A stretch of 23,791 nucleotides of DNA, from contig DMJJ01000301.1 in the NCBI GenBank assembly GCA_003452185.1, positions 13,084 through 36,874 on the forward strand. The letters run 5' to 3'. This stretch comes from Verrucomicrobiales bacterium (GTDB lineage: Bacteria > Verrucomicrobiota > Verrucomicrobiia > Limisphaerales > UBA11320). The notes below the pieces were generated by a model. It was not told the origin of the DNA, did not search any database, and was given only the letters and a program-made list of their open reading frames with translations. The translations under genes were made by a program, and so were the position numbers. Shown one piece after another: positions 12,801 through 18,800 of the stretch (positions are counted from its first letter, which is position 1; each line of letters begins with the position of its first letter).

Positions 12801-15800
12801 AACACCGCCCCGGCTCCGGTGGTGCCCAGCAGCGCCATGGCGTCCACCACGTTCTGCGCGGTGGTCTTGGCATTGATGTCAAAAATCAGCATCCCCCCGT
12901 TGTCCCCCGACAGCGGCGGCGCCCAGGTCACCACGACCTTGGCCGGGTCGGCGACCGCCCCGGTGTTGGTGAAGATCACGGCGATATTGTTATATGCGAT
13001 CCCCTTGTCGCGGGCTGTGATCACCAGGTCGTTGTTCTCTCCCGGGGCGGCCACCACAGCAGCGGCGGCCGTGGAGTTGTAGGCGGCGGGGGAGACCGGC
13101 GCGATCGACCCGGTCAGTTCCCCGGCCTTGAACGAGCCGAGGCGTGTCGTCCCGTCCGACTTGGCCGTGAAGGTGAAGAGCTTGCTCAGGGCGGCGTTCG
13201 CATTCAGCGCGGCGATCAGGTCGTTGACGTTCAGCAGGCCAAAGCTGCGGTAGGTGATCAGGATGCTCGTGGGATCGCCGGCCGAGTTCGGGAGGATCAC
13301 AAACGAGTCACGCAGCTGCGAAGACTTTGCGACAACCGTGATGCTGATCGGCTGGGTGAGCAGGTTGGGGGTCCGCTCGGTGAACGCCACCCCGGCCACC
13401 GTCACGGTGGCCAGGACCGAGTTCTCGGCCCCCCCGCTGGTGACTGCCGGAACGAATGCCAGCGGACGGGTGCCATCCGGCGCACTGGTCAGGCCGGCCA
13501 CGAAGAGCCCACGGATCGTCAGGTCAGGGGTCTGGTTGACCAGATCCCTCACCTGGGCCGCGGTCGTGGTGGCCCCATGGATCCGGAGGAGGAGGATCCC
13601 GGCGGCACCCTGTGTCGGGTCCCACTCCACGGACTCGGCTCCCGTTCCCACGTCCACAATCGAGATCAGGACCCCGTTGCCAACCGCCCCGGGAGCCACG
13701 GCCGAGATCACCAGGGTGTTGGTGCTCCCCTTGATGGCGAATGCGGCAGACGCGGCGGTCCGGTTGGTCACCCCCCCCGAGAGCTGGGCCTGGATGAATC
13801 CGACGGTGCCGGAGCCCGGCACCCCCGGGAGATGATCGTCCGCATGGCTGAGGCTGGCGGAGAAAGCCGCCCCTGCCGCCCGGGTCAGCGGCTCGGTACC
13901 CTGCCCCGAGTCGCGGTCGACGAATGTGGTGGTGGTGTTGTCATTCAGCGTGGCAACAAGCTGGAACGTCTCCCCGTTGGGACCGGTGCGATAGAGGCGG
14001 CGGGCCACGACGCCGGCGGCACCGCCCGACGAGCCCACGGGAATCCTGGCAAGCGTGACGCTGTGACCCTCGGTGACCGTGACGCTGAAGCTCGCCGAAG
14101 GGAGGCTCTCCACCCCGGCGGCGGAGAGGAAGGTGATGCGGTACTGGTAGAGGCCGTCCGAGAGTTGCCCCGCGTCGGCGGCGGCCGGGCCTGACGAGGC
14201 GGTGGCCGTCGGGGGAAGTACCGCCAGAGGGCCGTCGGCCGAGGCGAGGTCCGCGACCCGGTCGATGAAGGTGGTCGTGGCGTTGTCGTTGAGGGTCGCG
14301 ATCAGGACGAAGGTCGCCCCGCCGGCGTTCGTGCGGTAGATCCGGCGGGCGACGGTGCCAGGAACCTCGCTGAGCGGCAGGTTGGAGAGCGTGACATTGT
14401 GGCCTGCAACCACCGGACTGAGGGGGCCGACGTCGGACCAGAGAATGGTTTCCTTGCCCTGTGATGAGACGAACGCCACGCGATACCGGTAGGCCCCGGC
14501 CGAGAGCTGCCCGACGTCGGTGGTCTTGCTCCCGGTCGAAGCGGTGGCGGTCGGGAGGCCTCCGTCCGTGAAGGTGGTCGTCGTGTTGTCGTTGATCGTG
14601 GCCAGGAGGGTGAACGTGTTGCCGTCCGCCGTGGTGCGGTAGATGCGGCGGGACACCACCCCGGAGTCGGTGCTCACGGGCAACGCGGTGAGGTTGATCT
14701 TGTGGTTGTCGTCGATCCGGACCTCGTCCGTCGGCTTGTTGGGGGCGGTCGCCGCTGGATCCGTCGTTGCGAAGGAAAGGGAGCGGTCGCTCTCAAACCC
14801 CAGGCGATCCACAAAGCTGACCTTGTAGCGGTAGACACCCGCGACAAGCTGGCCACCCAGTCCGCCATCCACGGCCACGGTCCCCGTGACCACGGGGGCC
14901 ACACGGGTCACCACTGCCACGGTGCCGTCGGTAAAGGTGGTGGTCGTGTTGTCCGCGAGCGTTGCAACGAGGAGCAGATCGCCGCTCGCGGTGAGGCCCC
15001 GATAGAGGCGGCGGGCCGAGGTGCCCTGGGGGCCAAGGGGGATTTGATCGAGGCGGAGGTGCTGCCCGGCCAGAAGGGTGACAGCCGGGGTGGAGAAGGA
15101 GAGGTTGCTCTCAGCCCCCGAGGCGTCGAGGAAGCTGAACCGGTAGAAATAGCTCCCGGCAGCCAGCTTCCCATCCGTCCCCTCGGGGGTGGCGGTGGCG
15201 GTCGCAGGAGGGGCCAGGGCACGCGCTCCATCATAGACCGTGGGGCTGCCGCTCGCGATGACTCCAAGGTCGGTGAAGGTGGTGGTGACGTTGTCGTTGA
15301 GGGTGGCAACCAGCCCGAGGATCGACCCATCGGCCGCGGTCCGGTAGATCCGGCGCGCCACCACGTCGCCAAGCCCGGTTGGGAGCCGGCTGAGGGCGAT
15401 CAGGTGACCCGACGCGGAGAGCGTGATGGAAACGGACTCCGAGGCGTTGCTCTCGACCCCGCTCGCGGTGATGAAGGAGAGACGGTAGCGATACTTTCCA
15501 GGCAGGAGCTGCCCCCCTGCTCCACCGTCGGCAGCGACGGTGCCCGAGGCTGCGGTATTGGGGGCGTCCGGTCGCGAGGGGTCGGAGACCAGCGGATCGA
15601 ACGCTCCGGTGCCAAGGTCTACGAACGACGCCGCGGCCGCATTGTCATTCACCGTGCCGACGAGCAGGAACCGGGTGCTCCCCTTCTCCGCGCGGTAGAT
15701 CTTCCGGACGGTGGTTCCGGCAGGTCCCGTCGGGAGGTTGCCCAGGGTGACCTTGGACCCAGCGGCGGCCACAACGACGGAGCGTTCGACGGAGAGGTTC

Positions 15801-18800
15801 CCCTCGGTGCCGGAGGCGTCGAGGAAGGAGACCTTGTAGCGATACTCTGCCGCCGCAAGGGTTCCGGCGCCCGCCAACGGGGTCAGGGTGATGCCGGAGA
15901 CGTCAGGGCCGTTCAACAGGGCGAGGATGTCCGTGGCCGTGGTCGCAGCCCGGATGTCGAATACGAGCGAATCGGTGAACGGGTTCCAGGTCACGGTCGC
16001 GGGCCCGGTGCCGCCGCGGTTCACGAAATGGACCGTGGTGTCGCTCCAGGCGTCCCCCGGCTGCCGGGCGGTGAAGATCAGGTCGTTGTTGTCGCCGGGG
16101 ATCGGGACGGTGATGGCCGCCCGGCTCGGCTCGGAGATCGCGGGGTAGGCCTTGCCCGCCATGGCCGGGTCGCCAAGCGGGTTGAACACCCGGTAGATCC
16201 CCCGGGTGCCCCCGACCAGCAGCACGTCCTTGTCGGCAGCGCTCCGGTGGACCCCCACGCGCGACACGCCGGTGGCGTCGAGCTTCAGATCGTTGAGGTT
16301 TGTCGCCCCGGCGAAATTGTCCCCCAGCTTCCGTCCGGTGATGACAGCGCCGACCCGGGTGGCGGCGTCAGCGGCAAGCCCGAGATCCGAAACCGCCCCG
16401 GAGGTCCCCACGGCCGTGAGGGTGAACGTGCCGGCTCCCGTGGTGTTGTCCGTGATCCGGATCTTACGATCGGCGCTCGCGGTGAGAAGCTCCACCGTGA
16501 CCCGGGCCACCCCCAGCGGGCTCCTGGACCCGATCTCGATGAACCGTTTGAGGTCATCGACCGTCTGGGCGCCGCGAAGCGAGACCGTGAAGCTCGTTCC
16601 GTCCCGGAGAAGGAAACCGAGGTCGGGCTGGTCGACAGGCACCAGAGCCACTCCCTTCAGGGACTGCGTCGGCAGGGCTCCCGCACCCGACTCGGGCCCG
16701 GTGATGTCCCGCCAGGTCGTTCCACCGTCCACGGTCGCGAAGACCCGGGATCCGGCAACGGCGTAGGCGACTCTCCAGTTCATCGGGTCCATCGTGATCT
16801 GGCTCACGCTGGTCGTCGCCCCGATGCCCCCCAGGTCGAAGTTCCCCTTCCAGGCGCCCCCGTTGTCCGCCGAGACATCGATTGACGAGCCGCGGGCCCG
16901 GTAAATCACGTCGGCGGCCAGGCTCCCATCGCTGTTCATGCCACCATAGGCGAGCGCCGTGATGAACGAACCATGGTCCTCCGCTGGGTTGGCAACGGTG
17001 AGGTCGGTGACGTTGATCCCGTTGTCGGCACTGAAGTAGAGGTGATCATACCCCATCAGGAGCCGCTTGTGGTCCGCGCCGTTTACGACGAACGGCCAGA
17101 GGTTGAATCCGCCGGGGGACAGGTCACCGGGAAGCATGTGGTTGAGCCCCACACCCGCCCTGCCAATATAAGCCGGGGCTCCGACCTGCACGCCGCGGTC
17201 GTTGAACTCGACCCGCGCCATGCTGCTAAAGTCGTTGCTGATGTAATAATGATAGATTTGGGTGCCATCGATCCCGACCCCCTGGTTGCCACCATCCCCC
17301 TGGGTTGCCGCCCGCCAGACAAGTCCCCCTCCGAGCCACTGTTGGGCCTGGGCCCCGGTGTCCTGGGTTCCAACAAGCACCTGATGGGTGATGGGATCGT
17401 AGGCCACCGCTCCGACCTCCACGTTGCCGAGGTCACCAATCAGCGAGACCCAGGCTCCATTCCCCGTGGTGTCGAGCCGGTAAAGTCCCCCGTCATCGGC
17501 CTCAAGCAGCCGCCCTGAGGGATCGAACAGCAGCATGTGCGAGTCGGCGTGGGGGGCGGTGCCTCCCGTGGGGGAGGCGGTCTGGGCAAAGCCCTTCAAC
17601 TCGGCCCCCAGGGCCGAGCCGGGGGCCCCTCCCGGGGCCAGGACGTCCGGCTTTCCATCGACATACTCCGTGGGCCGCACCGCGGTGTTCTCAAGGGCGG
17701 CCACCAGATAGTAGGTGGCCCCGTTGGCCTTCGTGCGATAGATCAGCCGACGCACCGTGCCAACCGGGCCGAGGGGAAGTTGCGTCAGCTTGATCTGGTC
17801 GTTGGCCGCCACGGTGACGACGCCCCCCACCACGGCGGAGGGATTCGACTCGGTCCCTCCGTCGTCGACAAAGGTGATCTTGTATTGATAGGCGCCTGCC
17901 GAGAGGAGACCGCCCCCCGAGACGAGCGCCGCGAGGCTCCCCGTGACAATCGGCCGCGGCTGGGCGTTGTCGCTGACCAACTGGTCGCCCCGGGCCTGAT
18001 CCGCCACGGCTGCGGCGTTAATGTTGGTGAGATAGTTGACCGACCCATCCCCCATGATGCGGAAGATCCGGCCGATCCAGTTGCTGCTGTGAACCGAAGA
18101 ATCGGCATCCAGGGAGGACTGCCGGTCGCCGCTGATGTACAGAGCCCCGGTCTTGGGATCCGGAACCATCCCGCCCTGAAGTTCCCCCTGCCCGCCCGGA
18201 TTGACGTCAAAAAACTCCTGGGTGCCGGTCCCCAGGTCCGTGTCCACCGACCCGGGGCTGTCGATCACAAAGCGCCAAGTCGCGCCGAGGTCGTCCGAGC
18301 GGAAGACCCTGGAGAGATGATTGGCCTGCTGGGTTCCGACGTCCACCGAGGGGACGACGCCGAGGTAGAGCCGGGTGGTGCGGGTGGCGCCATCCAGGGT
18401 CTGGACTGCGAACTGCATCCGGGCGGGACTGGCCGCCTGGAAATCGTAGTTGCCGACGGCGATGCCGTCCGGGATGGCGCCGCTGACCTTGGTCCAGGTC
18501 ACCCCCTGGTCGATACTCTTGTAGATCCCGGCGTTCGCAAAGGTGGCATCCCCGCCGTGGGCCGCAAACAGGATGCCGGGCTTGGTCGGGTCGAGCGGGT
18601 CACGCACCGCCACCAGATCGGTCACCCTCCCCGGCGGGAGGCCGGAGACGGCGTTGGCGGGCAGCGGGTCGGTGTCGGTGCTCCGTACCCACGTCTCCCC
18701 TCCGTCGGCACTCCGGTAAACGCCCCCCCGGGCCGCCGGGTCAACCCCGGCAAGGGTGGAGACCAGTACCACAGGCGTCGCCCGGGGGCTCTTGTCGACA

